Shown: in pieces, positions 23,239 to 31,377 of the stretch
Layout: each line of letters starts with the position of its first letter
How positions within the stretch are numbered: position 1 is the stretch's first letter
Assembly: GCF_014596515.1 (NCBI RefSeq)
Contig: NZ_MSJQ01000159.1
Location: 1-37,496 of the forward strand
Origin: Streptomyces sp. CBMA156
GTDB lineage: Bacteria > Actinomycetota > Actinomycetes > Streptomycetales > Streptomycetaceae
DNA length: 37,496 bases
Reading direction: 5' to 3'
Position numbers and translations under genes: made by a program
The notes under the pieces: model-generated
Told to the model about the DNA's origin: nothing
What the model saw: only the letters and a program-made list of their open reading frames with translations
Database searches by the model: none

Positions 23239-24130
23239 ATGGACAGCGCCCCGTCGACCGCCGCCACCGACCAGCCGGCCGACAGCGCGGCACCGGCTCG
23301 GCAGTGTGTCGGCCCCGGCTGCTCGAACCCGGCGCCCAAGGGCTCCACCGGGCGGCCGCGCACCTATTGCTCCCGTTCCTGCCGCAGCACGGTCGACCGG
23401 GTCAAGGCCAAGGCCCGCCAAGCAGTAGCCGAGACCGCTGCACCGCTGCCCGCTCCGGCCGCTGAACCCGTCCCCGCTGCTGCACCGGACCACGCTGCCC
23501 CTGCTGTACCCGCGGCTGCCGTCGAGGCCGACGACATCCTCGTCCGCTGGGGCGAGGACGGCCGACACCTCCTCGGGATCGCTGACGCGAAGCGTCGTCG
23601 GCCGGCCCGCTTCCTGGAGGAGAGCGCCGGCGGCGATCCGGCCGAGGCGTTCGCCGAACTGGCGCGGGTGCTGCCCGTCTACGGCACCCGCGCCTACATG
23701 GCCGCGCAGGAGATCCGGGACAAGGCCCGCTGGCCGCACCTGGCGGATCGACCGCTGGGGCCACGGCGAACCCGACGGCGGCGGATTCGACGACGGTGCC
23801 GGCCAGGAGGAGACAAACGCCCCGGGGGGTAAAACCCCGGTTCCTGCCCCGGCTGTTCCCGCCGCCAGGCCGGCGGCGGTCACCGGGCCGGACACCGAGA
23901 AGGCCCCGGGCTGGCGGTCCGAGGCCGAGCGCGCCGAACAGGCCCGGCCGACCGCCTGCATCGACCCTGGGGCCCGCTTCGATACCCCGGACTTCCTGGA
24001 CGACCTGGAGGTCACCGTCGGCCCCGGCTGGGAGCTCGGCCGCTGGCACACCCCCGACGCCAAGGGCATCCTGCAACTGCGCCACCACAACCGGCGGATC
24101 GGCTGGACGGCCCCTTTGCCCGACGGTCCG
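23239..24130 (+). pseudogene. Zinc-finger plasmid protein with a frameshift
   Basis: From the ATG at 23239 the frame gives MDSAPSTAATDQPADSAA and a C-x4-C...C-x3-C zinc finger (CVGPGCSNPA..GRPRTYCSRSC) common in small streptomycete plasmid proteins. A proline/alanine linker and a helical region (RVLPVYGTRAYMAAQEIRDK) follow. Near 23730 the reading must shift +1 to continue as WRIDRWGHGEPDGGGFDDG and later FDTPDFLDDLEVTVGPGWEL and LGRWHTPDAKGILQLRHHN. Both halves have high GC3 and normal composition. Either the gene is broken or the assembly has an indel. Function unknown; the 3' end is unclear around 24130-24260. Confidence 0.55.
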
Positions 24131-24335
24131 ACGGCCCGTGGGGCCAGGCCGGCTGGAGCGCCCCCAGCGTGGTGCCGGCCTGCCTCCAGCCCTCCAACTG
24201 CCGGACCAGGCCCCGCACGAAGACGTCGACGGCCCGGCCCGGATCCTGCCCGTCCTGACGGGCCTCCTGCGCCACCTCGCCCAGAACGTCCTCGTCCAGG
24301 TCCTCGAACGCCTGCGCCCACCGCACGGCCACCAA
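24012..24335 (-). CDS. Possible hypothetical protein, start uncertain
   Basis: The minus strand reads as an acidic helical protein: QESVDDELQSVLPGHQQL (upstream of a TTG at 24335), then VRWAQAFEDLDEDVLGEVAQ and GRAVDVFVRGLVRQLEGWRQ. The open frame extends upstream to about 24485 without a good start; a GTG with GGAGG near 24498 lies in another frame, so a frameshift may separate it. The last 40 codons, overlapping the plus-strand gene, are not protein-like. I favour this strand over the opposite frame because third positions are more GC-rich here. Confidence 0.35.
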   Translation of the reverse strand: MVAVRWAQAFEDLDEDVLGEVAQEARQDGQDPGRAVDVFVRGLVRQLEGWRQAGTTLGALQPAWPHGPSDRRAKGPSSRSAGCGGAVAGCPWRRGCASGRAPSRGRR

Positions 24336-24690
24336 CTGCTGATGGCCGGGCAGTACGCTCTGCAGCTCGTCGTCGACCGACTCCTGCGACCAAGGCGCTT
24401 GGGCACCGCGGCGCCCGGCCCACGACAGCGAAGGCCCGGCCCCAACCCGGTGCCGCCACGCCGAGGGCGGGAGAGGAAGTGCTGCTCACCTCCGTCCCAA
24501 CACCGGCGGTCCTGGATTCCACCCCGGCTGCCGTGGTGGGCAGTCGTCGCGGGTCGCCCGTGGCGGGCCGGTGCTGGCGGTGCCGGGTTGGGCGGCGGTC
24601 GTCCGGGACATTGAGCCCGTCGTCGTCCCGGTCGGCGGCACCGACTGTCCCGGCCCGGCCTGGCTGATCATGGTGGTGCTCGCCACGGAG

Positions 24691-24906
24691 CTACCTGATC
24701 AGCTTGTGCAAAGCCGGCACGCTCGCCCCGGAGGCGGTCAGCCCGGCCAGGACCGAGTCGGCCACGGACCCGTCGCCGAGGAACGACAGCCCTCCGGTTA
24801 CCAGGCCGATGACGACGGCGGTGAGGAGGACGACGGTCGTGCGGACCGTCAGCAACGGGGCGGGGGCGGTGGGCGGGTTACCCGGGGTCGGGTCGGACAG
24901 CGCCAT
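24691..24906 (-). CDS. Small membrane protein (71 aa)
   Basis: I chose the ATG at 24906, preceded by TGGAGGA; an ATG at 24918 is possible. After a short proline-rich start the protein has a clear hydrophobic helix, TVVLLTAVVIGLVTGGLSFL. A second weak amphipathic segment (SVADSVLAGLTASGASVPAL) follows, then a basic end, HKLIR. It would sit in the cell membrane. Small one- or two-helix proteins of this kind are frequent in actinomycete plasmids and phages (Spd- or holin-like), but the sequence does not decide. It is divergent from the HTH/TPR gene. Confidence 0.6.
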   Translation of the reverse strand: MALSDPTPGNPPTAPAPLLTVRTTVVLLTAVVIGLVTGGLSFLGDGSVADSVLAGLTASGASVPALHKLIR

Positions 24907-25043
24907 GTGGTCCTCCATCAGAGGTCGGGGAGCGCAGTCCTGCTCGCTCCCCTCGAATCGGTCCGGCGGACACCGGGCCTGCAACCAGCGTCGGACCGGT
25001 CCGGGTAGTCCCCAAGCTGCGGGGGCGTCACCGCAGGTAGGGT

Positions 25044-25079
25044 CCGGACAACATAGGGTTGTCCGGGGCTGTCCGGACA
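25044..25079. promoter_or_regulatory. Inverted repeat over a -10-like element before the HTH/TPR gene
   Basis: CCGGACAAC (25044-25052) and GTTGTCCGG (25058-25066) are perfect 9-base arms around ATAGG. A second palindrome, TGTCCGGACA, is at 25070-25079. TAGGGT at 25054-25059, inside the first element, fits a streptomycete -10 box about 50 bases before the ATG. A protein bound here would block RNA polymerase, consistent with autorepression. Confidence 0.55.
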
Positions 25080-25107
25080 GGGGCTGTTCCAGACAAGGGA
25101 GTTGGGC

Positions 25108-26787
25108 ATGGGAAGGCCGTGGGGGCCGGTCCGGGCGAGGACGCCGGAAGCCGAGGTGCTGGCGCTTTTCCTGCGCAAGCGCGTCGACGAGTCGCCGCTG
25201 ACGATGACCGACGTCGCGGGCCGGCTCCCTTTCTCGAAGTCACGGGTCGGGGCATTCCTGTCGGGCGACCCGGTTCCCGGACGGGACTTCGTGGTCGCCC
25301 TGGTGCGGGTGACGGTGCGCGAGCCGGTGCTGCGACAGCGTCACGAAGCGGAGGCCTGCCGCCTGAGGGAGGCGGCCGAGCATCCGGAGAACCAGGGCCG
25401 GCAGTTCCACGGCGGCGGCCCCGCCGCGGAGCTGGAGCGGGTACGTGCGCGGCAGGTGGACACCTACGAGCGCCTGGCCCGCGCCCTGGAGCAGCGTGCC
25501 GATCTCCAGCAGGCGGCCCAGAACTCCGCCCAGCTGGTCATGGTCCTGCTGACCATGATCAGCAATTTGGAGGGGAAGGTCCGGGTCCTGTCTGCCGAGC
25601 GCGACGAACTCCGCGGCCGTGCCGGCGACCGGGCCGAGTTCGAGGACGCGCAAGCGAGGCTCGCCCGCGCGCTGAGCCAGGAACACAGGGCGAAGGAGGA
25701 GCTCGAGCGTTCGCGGGACAAGCTGAGGCAGGCCGATGAGCTGGCCAGCCGTGTCGAAGCGCAGGTACGCGAGCTGACCGACGAACTCGACCGCCTGCGC
25801 TCCTCGGAGTCAGCGGCGACCGACGACGCGGACACGATGCCGGGCGGGAGGTCCCCCGCCGCGGACCCGGCCGCGGATGACATCGACCGGGCCCTTGCCC
25901 GCGCGGCCGCAGTCAACGACGCCGACGATGAGACCCTCCAGCGCATCACCGACGCGCTCCAGGACGACGCCCAGGAGCTTGCACCCCAGGAAGGCCCGGC
26001 CGAGGACCTCAACGGCCAAGCCGTTGTCCCGGACAACCGGGATAACCCCCTGACCAGCACAGTCACCGCAGACAAACCCTCCGTCCACGTCACAGCGACT
26101 TCCCTGGACGCCGGTACCCCCACCGCTCGCTACACCCGCGCCCTGCGACTCGGGAAGGCCGGTGACCACCGAGGGGCGGCCGACCTGTTCGCCGACGTGG
26201 CCCGGGACTACGCGCGGCTGCTGGGCCCGGACCACTCCAGCACCCTCATCAGCCGCCACCACCACGCCATGCAGGTCGGGAATGCGGGCGCGGGCCTGGA
26301 GGCCGCTGACCTGCTCGCCGACCTGGTCCAGGACTGCGTACGCGTGCTGGGCGCGGACCATCCCCGAACCCTCACCAACCGCCACCACCACGCCTTCCAG
26401 ATCGGGAAGGCCGGTGACCACCGAGGGGCGGCCGACCTGTTCGCCGCCCTGGCCCGCGACCAGGAACGCGTGCTGGGCCCGGACCACTCCAGCACCCTCA
26501 TCAGCCGCCACCACCACGCCTTCCAGGTCGGGAATGCGGGCGCGGGCCTGGAGGCCGCTGACCTGCTCGCCGACCTGGTCCAGGACTACGTACGCGTGCT
26601 GGGCGCGGACCACCCCCGAACCCTCACCAACCGCCACCACCACGCCGTGCAGCTCTGGGCGGCCGACAGGCCCCGGGAGGCCGCCGGCCTATTTGCCGCC
26701 CTGGCCCGGGACTACGCGCGGGTGCTCGGCCCCGACCACCCCAGCACCCTCTCCGTTCGCCGCCACTACGCCGACCTCGGACCGTGA
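25108..26787 (+). CDS. HTH, coiled-coil and TPR-repeat protein (559 aa)
   Basis: ATG with GGGAG 6 bases before; a TTG at 25102 is less likely. Domain order: residues 10-75, a helix-turn-helix-like start (LTMTDVAGRLPFSKSRVGAF); residues 110-240, a long coiled coil (LEGKVRVLSAERDELRGRAG onward); residues 250-335, an acidic linker; and residues 345-559, five kinesin-light-chain-type TPR repeats of 42 residues ending LGPDHP.TL..RHHHA. The TPR domain would bind a peptide or partner protein and the HTH would bind DNA, so a signal-responsive regulator is likely. Two of the TPRs are an exact-length DNA duplication (see 26152-26658). The inverted repeat over its promoter suggests autoregulation. Confidence 0.8.
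   Translation: MGRPWGPVRARTPEAEVLALFLRKRVDESPLTMTDVAGRLPFSKSRVGAFLSGDPVPGRDFVVALVRVTVREPVLRQRHEAEACRLREAAEHPENQGRQFHGGGPAAELERVRARQVDTYERLARALEQRADLQQAAQNSAQLVMVLLTMISNLEGKVRVLSAERDELRGRAGDRAEFEDAQARLARALSQEHRAKEELERSRDKLRQADELASRVEAQVRELTDELDRLRSSESAATDDADTMPGGRSPAADPAADDIDRALARAAAVNDADDETLQRITDALQDDAQELAPQEGPAEDLNGQAVVPDNRDNPLTSTVTADKPSVHVTATSLDAGTPTARYTRALRLGKAGDHRGAADLFADVARDYARLLGPDHSSTLISRHHHAMQVGNAGAGLEAADLLADLVQDCVRVLGADHPRTLTNRHHHAFQIGKAGDHRGAADLFAALARDQERVLGPDHSSTLISRHHHAFQVGNAGAGLEAADLLADLVQDYVRVLGADHPRTLTNRHHHAVQLWAADRPREAAGLFAALARDYARVLGPDHPSTLSVRRHYADLGP
26152..26658 (+). repeat. 252-base direct duplication inside the TPR region
   Basis: A two-TPR unit of 84 codons occurs twice in tandem with a period of 252 bases (GGGAAGGCCGGTGACC at 26152 and 26404). 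The copies are nearly identical in DNA, including silent positions. This points to a recent duplication and a locus that can change repeat number. Confidence 0.85.
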
Positions 26788-26845
26788 GCTCGGCTATCGC
26801 CACGCGGCGGCGAACGGCCCCGAAGCCGGGACGCCGACCAGCACG

Positions 26846-28294
26846 GTGATCTCGACGGCGCTCCCGAAACGGAGCCCGAGCGGGCTGCCCACCGCCGCGG
26901 GTGCGGGCGTCGGCGACGAACGCGGCGTGCACGCGGCCGAGGTCCGCCGAGAGAAGGCCCGCACCGCCCGCAAGGCCCTGAAATCCCAGGCCCTGGACAT
27001 CTCCGCAGGTCAAACCGGGGTGACGTGCACGTCACCCCCTCCCACGACGTACACGTCACCCGCCCCCGTGACGCCCACGTCACCCCTAGAACCCTCAATG
27101 GGAACCCCCAACTCGAACCCTGCTCCTTCCGTCCCTCCGTCCTTGTCTGACCCTGGTGCGCGCGCGAGCGACACCGGCGGGATGGATGGACGGACGGACG
27201 GCGGCGACATCGAGCAGCAGGACCAGGAGCAACCCGGCGAACCGCCGGCTGCGGCAGAGGTGCCGACGGCTCCGGCTGCGCCGGTCGCGTCGGAGGGCGT
27301 GGCTCTGCTGATGAAGACGGCGCGGGACGACCCACGGGCCGCCCTGCCCGGTCGGCTGCTGACCCAGCAGGCCCTGTACGTCGACGGCCTGCTGGCCACC
27401 GGGTGGCAGTGGTGCGACCTGGTGCCGCAGATCGCCGCGCCCCGGCCGGACCCGCAGGACGTGCGCACCAGCGACGCGGCGATCACCGTCGCCCGGATCC
27501 GGGCGATTCCGAAGGCGCCCCCGGCGACCCGCTCCGCCGAGGGCACCGTGCCGTCGCAGGTCGCCCGCCCGGCCCCGTCGCAGCCGACCCGGCCCGCGGT
27601 GAACCACCGCTGCCCCGGCTACCCGGGCCGGGACAACGCCTGCGGACAGCTGGTGCGGGTCGACGGGATGCTGTGCCCGGCCTGCCTGGACGAGCGCACC
27701 GCCCGCGAGAGGGCGACGCTCCGTCCGTGCACCGGGGCCGACTGCCCGCACCAGGCGATGCCCGACGCCCCGGACGGCCTGTGCCCGTCCTGCGCCGCAC
27801 GGCGCGCCTCCGCCGACCTGCCCCGCTGCTCCACCCCGGACTGCGACAGGCCGGCCGTTCTGCACGGCCAGTGCACCCGCTGCCGCCGCCGGGACCGGGA
27901 AGCGGAGGTACCGTCACCTGCCGACACGGCGGCCGACTCCGACGTGGCCCTGGAACGGACGATCGAGAGGTTCAACTACCGCGCCGGCGCGACCCGGCCC
28001 GGCGGCTGCATCGAGGGCGTGAACGGCTGCAAGGACGAAGCGGTCATGCCGGACGGCCGGTGCGAGGACTGCCACGCCATCTGGACGGGGCACGTGGACC
28101 GCCTGAACGAACTCGCCCCCGCCTACGCGGGCCAGGATGCCCAGGAAGGCGCTCCGTCGCCGTTCTGGCGGGCGATCACGGCTTCGCCGGGCACCGGCCC
28201 CGGTGGAGCCGCGACAGGCCCGCAGAGCCCCCGTGGAGCCCGTTCGCATCCGGTGCCACACATGACTGGCGGACCCCATCACTCAAAAGGGTGA
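26846..28294 (+). CDS. Second rep1-like protein with in-gene iterons and four zinc knuckles
   Basis: The frame opens with a GTG at 26846 (weak ribosome binding site) and gives 482 residues starting MISTALPKRSPSGL. There is a basic helix (VRREKARTARKALKSQALD). A low-complexity segment encoded by the palindromic iterons at 27017-27086 follows, then a helical domain (VALLMKTARDDPRAALPGRL, QQALYVDGLLATGWQWCDLV). Four C-x(4-5)-C/C-x2-C knuckles end the protein: CPGYPG..CPAC, CTGADC..CPSC, CSTPDC..CTRC and CIEGVNGC..CEDC. The order iteron segment, helical domain, zinc knuckle is that of rep1 at 6854, but the N-terminal winged helix is missing, so this may be a truncated initiator. No helicase gene follows it; the tap-like gene does. 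Confidence 0.6.
   Translation: MISTALPKRSPSGLPTAAGAGVGDERGVHAAEVRREKARTARKALKSQALDISAGQTGVTCTSPPPTTYTSPAPVTPTSPLEPSMGTPNSNPAPSVPPSLSDPGARASDTGGMDGRTDGGDIEQQDQEQPGEPPAAAEVPTAPAAPVASEGVALLMKTARDDPRAALPGRLLTQQALYVDGLLATGWQWCDLVPQIAAPRPDPQDVRTSDAAITVARIRAIPKAPPATRSAEGTVPSQVARPAPSQPTRPAVNHRCPGYPGRDNACGQLVRVDGMLCPACLDERTARERATLRPCTGADCPHQAMPDAPDGLCPSCAARRASADLPRCSTPDCDRPAVLHGQCTRCRRRDREAEVPSPADTAADSDVALERTIERFNYRAGATRPGGCIEGVNGCKDEAVMPDGRCEDCHAIWTGHVDRLNELAPAYAGQDAQEGAPSPFWRAITASPGTGPGGAATGPQSPRGARSHPVPHMTGGPHHSKG
27017..27086. repeat. Third palindromic iteron cluster
   Basis: GGGGTGACGTGCACGTCACCCC (27017-27038) is a perfect 22-base palindrome. Degenerate copies follow at about 27045-27061 (ACGACGTACACGTCACCC) and 27068-27086 (GTGACGCCCACGTCACCCC). 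The first is preceded by CCGCAGGTCA, the same lead sequence that precedes the rep1 iterons at 7355 and 7436. Together these suggest a second origin with different specificity. Confidence 0.65.
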
Positions 28295-28346
28295 TTCAAC
28301 CCGCAGCTTATGGAAATTTTCCATTGGAAATGGATAGGGTGCTTGC
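28275..28346 (+). promoter_or_regulatory. Promoter and operator of the tap-like gene
   Basis: TAGGGT at 28335-28340 lies 6 bases before the ATG, predicting leaderless mRNA. Overlapping palindromes GGAAATTTTCC (28312-28322) and TTTCCA/TGGAAA (28318-28330) are upstream. The element is AT-rich against a very GC-rich background and is shared with the partial copy at 11126. The encoded HTH may bind it. Confidence 0.5.
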
Positions 28347-30710
28347 ATGGTACTCAGCACGTTGGAAACGCTGCGGCTCACGATCGCCGCGATCCGCCAG
28401 CGCACCGGGGAGAGCCAGCGCGAGCTGGCGGCCGCCCTCGACCTGACCCAGGACAAGATCAGCCGCCGTCAGTCCGGCGCGCAGCCGTGGTCCCTGGACG
28501 AGGTCGACACCCTGGCCGGGCACTGGGGGATGGGCCCCCTCGACCTCCTCGCCGGTCCCACCCACGCCGCCCAGTCCCTCACCTGGCCGCCCGGCACCGC
28601 CGCCCCCGCGCCGGTGCACGCGCTGGTGCCGCCGGCCTTCGCCGCCCCGGCCGCGCCCACCCCGATGGGCCCGGCCCCGCTCCCCGCACCGACCGCCCCC
28701 GTAGCGCGGCGCCGGGCGCCCCGCCGTGGCCCGGCCGAGCCCTACGTTCCCCACACCCCCGTACCGGACAGCTGGGTACGCCCCGGCGAACGGGCCGCCG
28801 CCGCCCCGACCGGAGTGGACGACACCGGGGTCGAGGTCACCTACGACCGGTACGCCGACCGCGGCCCGGACGGCGAACCCGCGATCTACCCGCCCGCGCC
28901 GTGTGTGCACTGCGGGCAGCCGGTCCACCTGCGCGTCGGCGGCCAGCCGAGCCACCCCGCCGCCGGCTGCGTCCTCAACCCCGCCCCCGCCCCGGCGGTC
29001 CCGGCACAGGAGCCCACCGCGGCCGCCCCCGAACCTGCCCCCGCCCCGGCGACGTCGACCGTCCCGCCCGCCTCGGTCGCTTCGGTCGCCGAGCCGCTCC
29101 CGCCTACCCCGGCCCCGGTGGCGGACGAGGGCCTGCCCGCCGCCGAGACCGAACAGTCCCCGGGCACCACCGCGCCCGAGCAGCCGGCCCCGGCCGACGA
29201 AGCCGACGACGTCGGGCAGCTGCTGGTCGACCCGGCCCTGGTCGGCCTGCCCACCGCGAACTACGACCGGGACCAGGCCGGCCGCCCCGTCGCCCACCCG
29301 GCCGCGCCGTGCGAGCAGTGCGGACGACCCGTCACCCACCGGATCGACGGCCGCCCGCTCCATCTCGGCGGCTGGTGCACCCCCGCGACCGACGCCCCGG
29401 CCACCACCGACACCCCGACGTCCGCCCCGGCCGCCGCGATGACCGCGTCCGTCCAGGCCGCCAGCGCCGAACAGCCCACGCCCACCAACCCGTTGACGTC
29501 CGCCTCCCCGACGGCCGCCTCCCCGAACACCCCAGCCCCGGCAGTCCCGGCCACGCCCGCCGCCAACTCCCCTGCCACCACAACGAATTCGCCCGACCAC
29601 CACCCGGACACCGCCACGCCCGCCACCAACTCGCCTGCCACCGAGCCCAGTTCGCCGCCCGGATGCGCCGCTGCGCCCCGGTCGGGCCCGACCGCCCGCG
29701 CCCGCGAGTACGCCGGCACCGGCCGCGAACTCGGCTACTACCTCGACATGATCACCACGGCGGTCGACCAGGCCCTGGAAGAGCACGACGGCGACATCGA
29801 AGCGGCCAGTGCGGCACTGGAAAAGAAAGCGATCCCGGCCGCCATGGAATTGTTCGACGCGACCCGGGTCGGTGCCGCGTACGAGCACACCGCCTATCCG
29901 GAACGCCTGGAATTCCTCTCCAAGAAAACCCGCTCCGGCGCGGACGAAATCTGGGAGGGCCGCCACAAGTGGGAGAACGCCCCGCTCATGGCACAGCTCA
30001 AGGCCGGCGCCGACCCCGTGGCGGTGGACGTCCTGGACACCAACGCCGCCTACTGCTCCGCCCTGAAGACCCACCTGCCCATCGGCGCGCTCCAGCACCG
30101 CCCCGACGGCGGCTGGGACCCCAAACGCTCCGGCATCTACCAGCTGCCCCAGCGCCCCACCTGGGAGCACCCGCACCTGCCCGACCCGATCGGCAACCGC
30201 CACGAAACGGGCCCGCTGCTCCTGGACGAAGCCACCGTGCGCCTGCTGATCCGCTGCCACAAGCTCGGCCTCGCCGAGGCCCCGCACATCACCGAGGCCT
30301 GGACGAGCGGCGCCTCCGAAGGCCTGCTGGAGAAGTTCCGCCGGGTCCTCACCGCCGCGCGCGAAAACGCCATCGCGGACGGTGACACCATCACCGAAAA
30401 GTACGTCAAGGCCCTGTACGCGAAATTCGCGTCGACCATCGGTGAATCCACCTATAATCGCGACATCCGCCGCCCCGACTGGATGCACATCATCCGCTCC
30501 CAGGCGTTCGCGAATCTCTGGTACAAGTCCCAGCGCGCCCACAAAGCCGGACTGACGATCGTCGCGCTGCGCGGAACCGACGAATTGCATGTCACCGGCG
30601 GCGAATGGCGAAAGGCGGGCGGCGGCGTTTTCGAAGAGGGCCGCCTGACCACGCAGATGAAACTCAAGGACCAGTACACCCTGCCCCGCACCAGGAACCG
30701 GAGCGCCTAA
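28347..30710 (+). CDS. Tap-like telomere-associated protein with polymerase-like C-terminus
   Basis: 787 residues, ATG immediately after a -10-like box. Residues 5-60 are an XRE-type helix-turn-helix (SQRELAAALDLTQDKISRRQ). Residues 75-450 are a proline/alanine linker with two zinc-knuckle-like motifs, CVHCGQ at about 186 and CEQCGR at about 322. Residues 455-787 are globular. Within them, DVLDTNAAYCSAL (about 561-573), YVKALYAKFASTIGES (about 686-701) and RGTDELHV (about 742-749) follow the order of family-B polymerase motifs A, B and C. Between B and C, RRPDWMHIIRSQAFANLW is strongly patterned. HTH plus large C-terminal domain beside a tpg-like gene matches Tap, the protein that helps Streptomyces end-patching and has been described as a telomere-associated primase. 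It should act on the single-stranded 3' telomere. The Tap assignment is by layout and motifs. Confidence 0.7.
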   Translation: MVLSTLETLRLTIAAIRQRTGESQRELAAALDLTQDKISRRQSGAQPWSLDEVDTLAGHWGMGPLDLLAGPTHAAQSLTWPPGTAAPAPVHALVPPAFAAPAAPTPMGPAPLPAPTAPVARRRAPRRGPAEPYVPHTPVPDSWVRPGERAAAAPTGVDDTGVEVTYDRYADRGPDGEPAIYPPAPCVHCGQPVHLRVGGQPSHPAAGCVLNPAPAPAVPAQEPTAAAPEPAPAPATSTVPPASVASVAEPLPPTPAPVADEGLPAAETEQSPGTTAPEQPAPADEADDVGQLLVDPALVGLPTANYDRDQAGRPVAHPAAPCEQCGRPVTHRIDGRPLHLGGWCTPATDAPATTDTPTSAPAAAMTASVQAASAEQPTPTNPLTSASPTAASPNTPAPAVPATPAANSPATTTNSPDHHPDTATPATNSPATEPSSPPGCAAAPRSGPTARAREYAGTGRELGYYLDMITTAVDQALEEHDGDIEAASAALEKKAIPAAMELFDATRVGAAYEHTAYPERLEFLSKKTRSGADEIWEGRHKWENAPLMAQLKAGADPVAVDVLDTNAAYCSALKTHLPIGALQHRPDGGWDPKRSGIYQLPQRPTWEHPHLPDPIGNRHETGPLLLDEATVRLLIRCHKLGLAEAPHITEAWTSGASEGLLEKFRRVLTAARENAIADGDTITEKYVKALYAKFASTIGESTYNRDIRRPDWMHIIRSQAFANLWYKSQRAHKAGLTIVALRGTDELHVTGGEWRKAGGGVFEEGRLTTQMKLKDQYTLPRTRNRSA

Positions 30711-30712
30711 AA

Positions 30713-31345
30713 GTGTCGACCGACGGCTGGAAGAACTTCGGAAAATACGGCGCCGACCGCGACCGCGGAAACGTCCACGGGAAAATCGCCCTCGGCCGCG
30801 CACTGGAGGACGCCATCGAGCGCATGATCGTGGAAGGCGGCATCAAATCCCCGCCCACCACCCGCCGCGGCCTGATGGCCCGCATGCGCTACCTGATGGA
30901 ACACCAGGGCGGCCGCGACGAACTGGCCCAGGCCCTCGCCGCCGCCGGCAGCTCCGCCAACGGCGCCACCCTGCGCGCCTGGCGCTACGGCCTGCGCACC
31001 CCCCGCCCCGTCAACCTCGAAGCCATCGACACCGCCTACTGGACCCTGCGCGCCCGCAACATCCTGAACAACCCGCAGATCTTCAAGGACCACCTCAACC
31101 GCGACGGCCGCGGCACCCAAGTGGAGATCCACCCCATCAACCAGGACGTCGTGGACGAGCCCCGCCGCCGCGACAACCTGCGCGTGCGCTCCCTCACCGT
31201 CCGCTACGTCTGGGACGACGCCGTCGACGCCCTCACCACCGGCGACGCCGACAAGCTCGAAGAGATCTGGGACGACGTCATCAGCGACATGGACAGCGAC
31301 TACGGCGCCTACCAGTACGTCTCCCACATCGGCCTGGGCGCCTGA
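30713..31345 (+). CDS. Tpg-like telomere terminal protein, divergent
   Basis: GTG start 2 bases after the tap-like stop, with GGAG about 9 bases before; 210 residues. The layout follows Tpg. A basic N-terminal helix (KIALGRALEDAIERMIVEGG) comes first. An HTH-like region RRGLMARMRYLMEHQGG then ALRAWRYGLRTPRPVNLEAI follows, where Tpg has its MRYL..GT..A..LG....T..R...G....P. A C-terminal domain, LRVRSLTVRYVWDDAVDALT and EIWDDVISDMDSDYGAYQYV, resembles the Tpg LRHLTL...A..L..A segment. Length is close to Tpg (about 185). Tpg is covalently attached to telomere 5' ends and primes end-patching. Divergence is large, so this would serve a non-archetypal telomere; a DNA-binding partner of another kind is the alternative. 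Confidence 0.6.
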   Translation: MSTDGWKNFGKYGADRDRGNVHGKIALGRALEDAIERMIVEGGIKSPPTTRRGLMARMRYLMEHQGGRDELAQALAAAGSSANGATLRAWRYGLRTPRPVNLEAIDTAYWTLRARNILNNPQIFKDHLNRDGRGTQVEIHPINQDVVDEPRRRDNLRVRSLTVRYVWDDAVDALTTGDADKLEEIWDDVISDMDSDYGAYQYVSHIGLGA

Positions 31346-31377
31346 CACCAGGCCAGCAAGCATCCAAGGACCCAAGG

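Noticed and set aside
26152..26658. Satellite or iteron array
   Set aside because: The 252-base period is an exact multiple of the 42-codon TPR unit and the frame is kept, so it is protein-repeat duplication.
27403..28446. Plus-strand 347-codon frame across the rep-like gene and the tap promoter
   Set aside because: It is a shifted frame of the zinc-knuckle protein and runs into the tap start out of phase; its translation is arginine/proline/glycine-rich.
28308..30803. Minus-strand open frame of 831 codons
   Set aside because: It is antisense to the tap-like gene and glycine/arginine-rich throughout; long open shadows are expected at this base composition.
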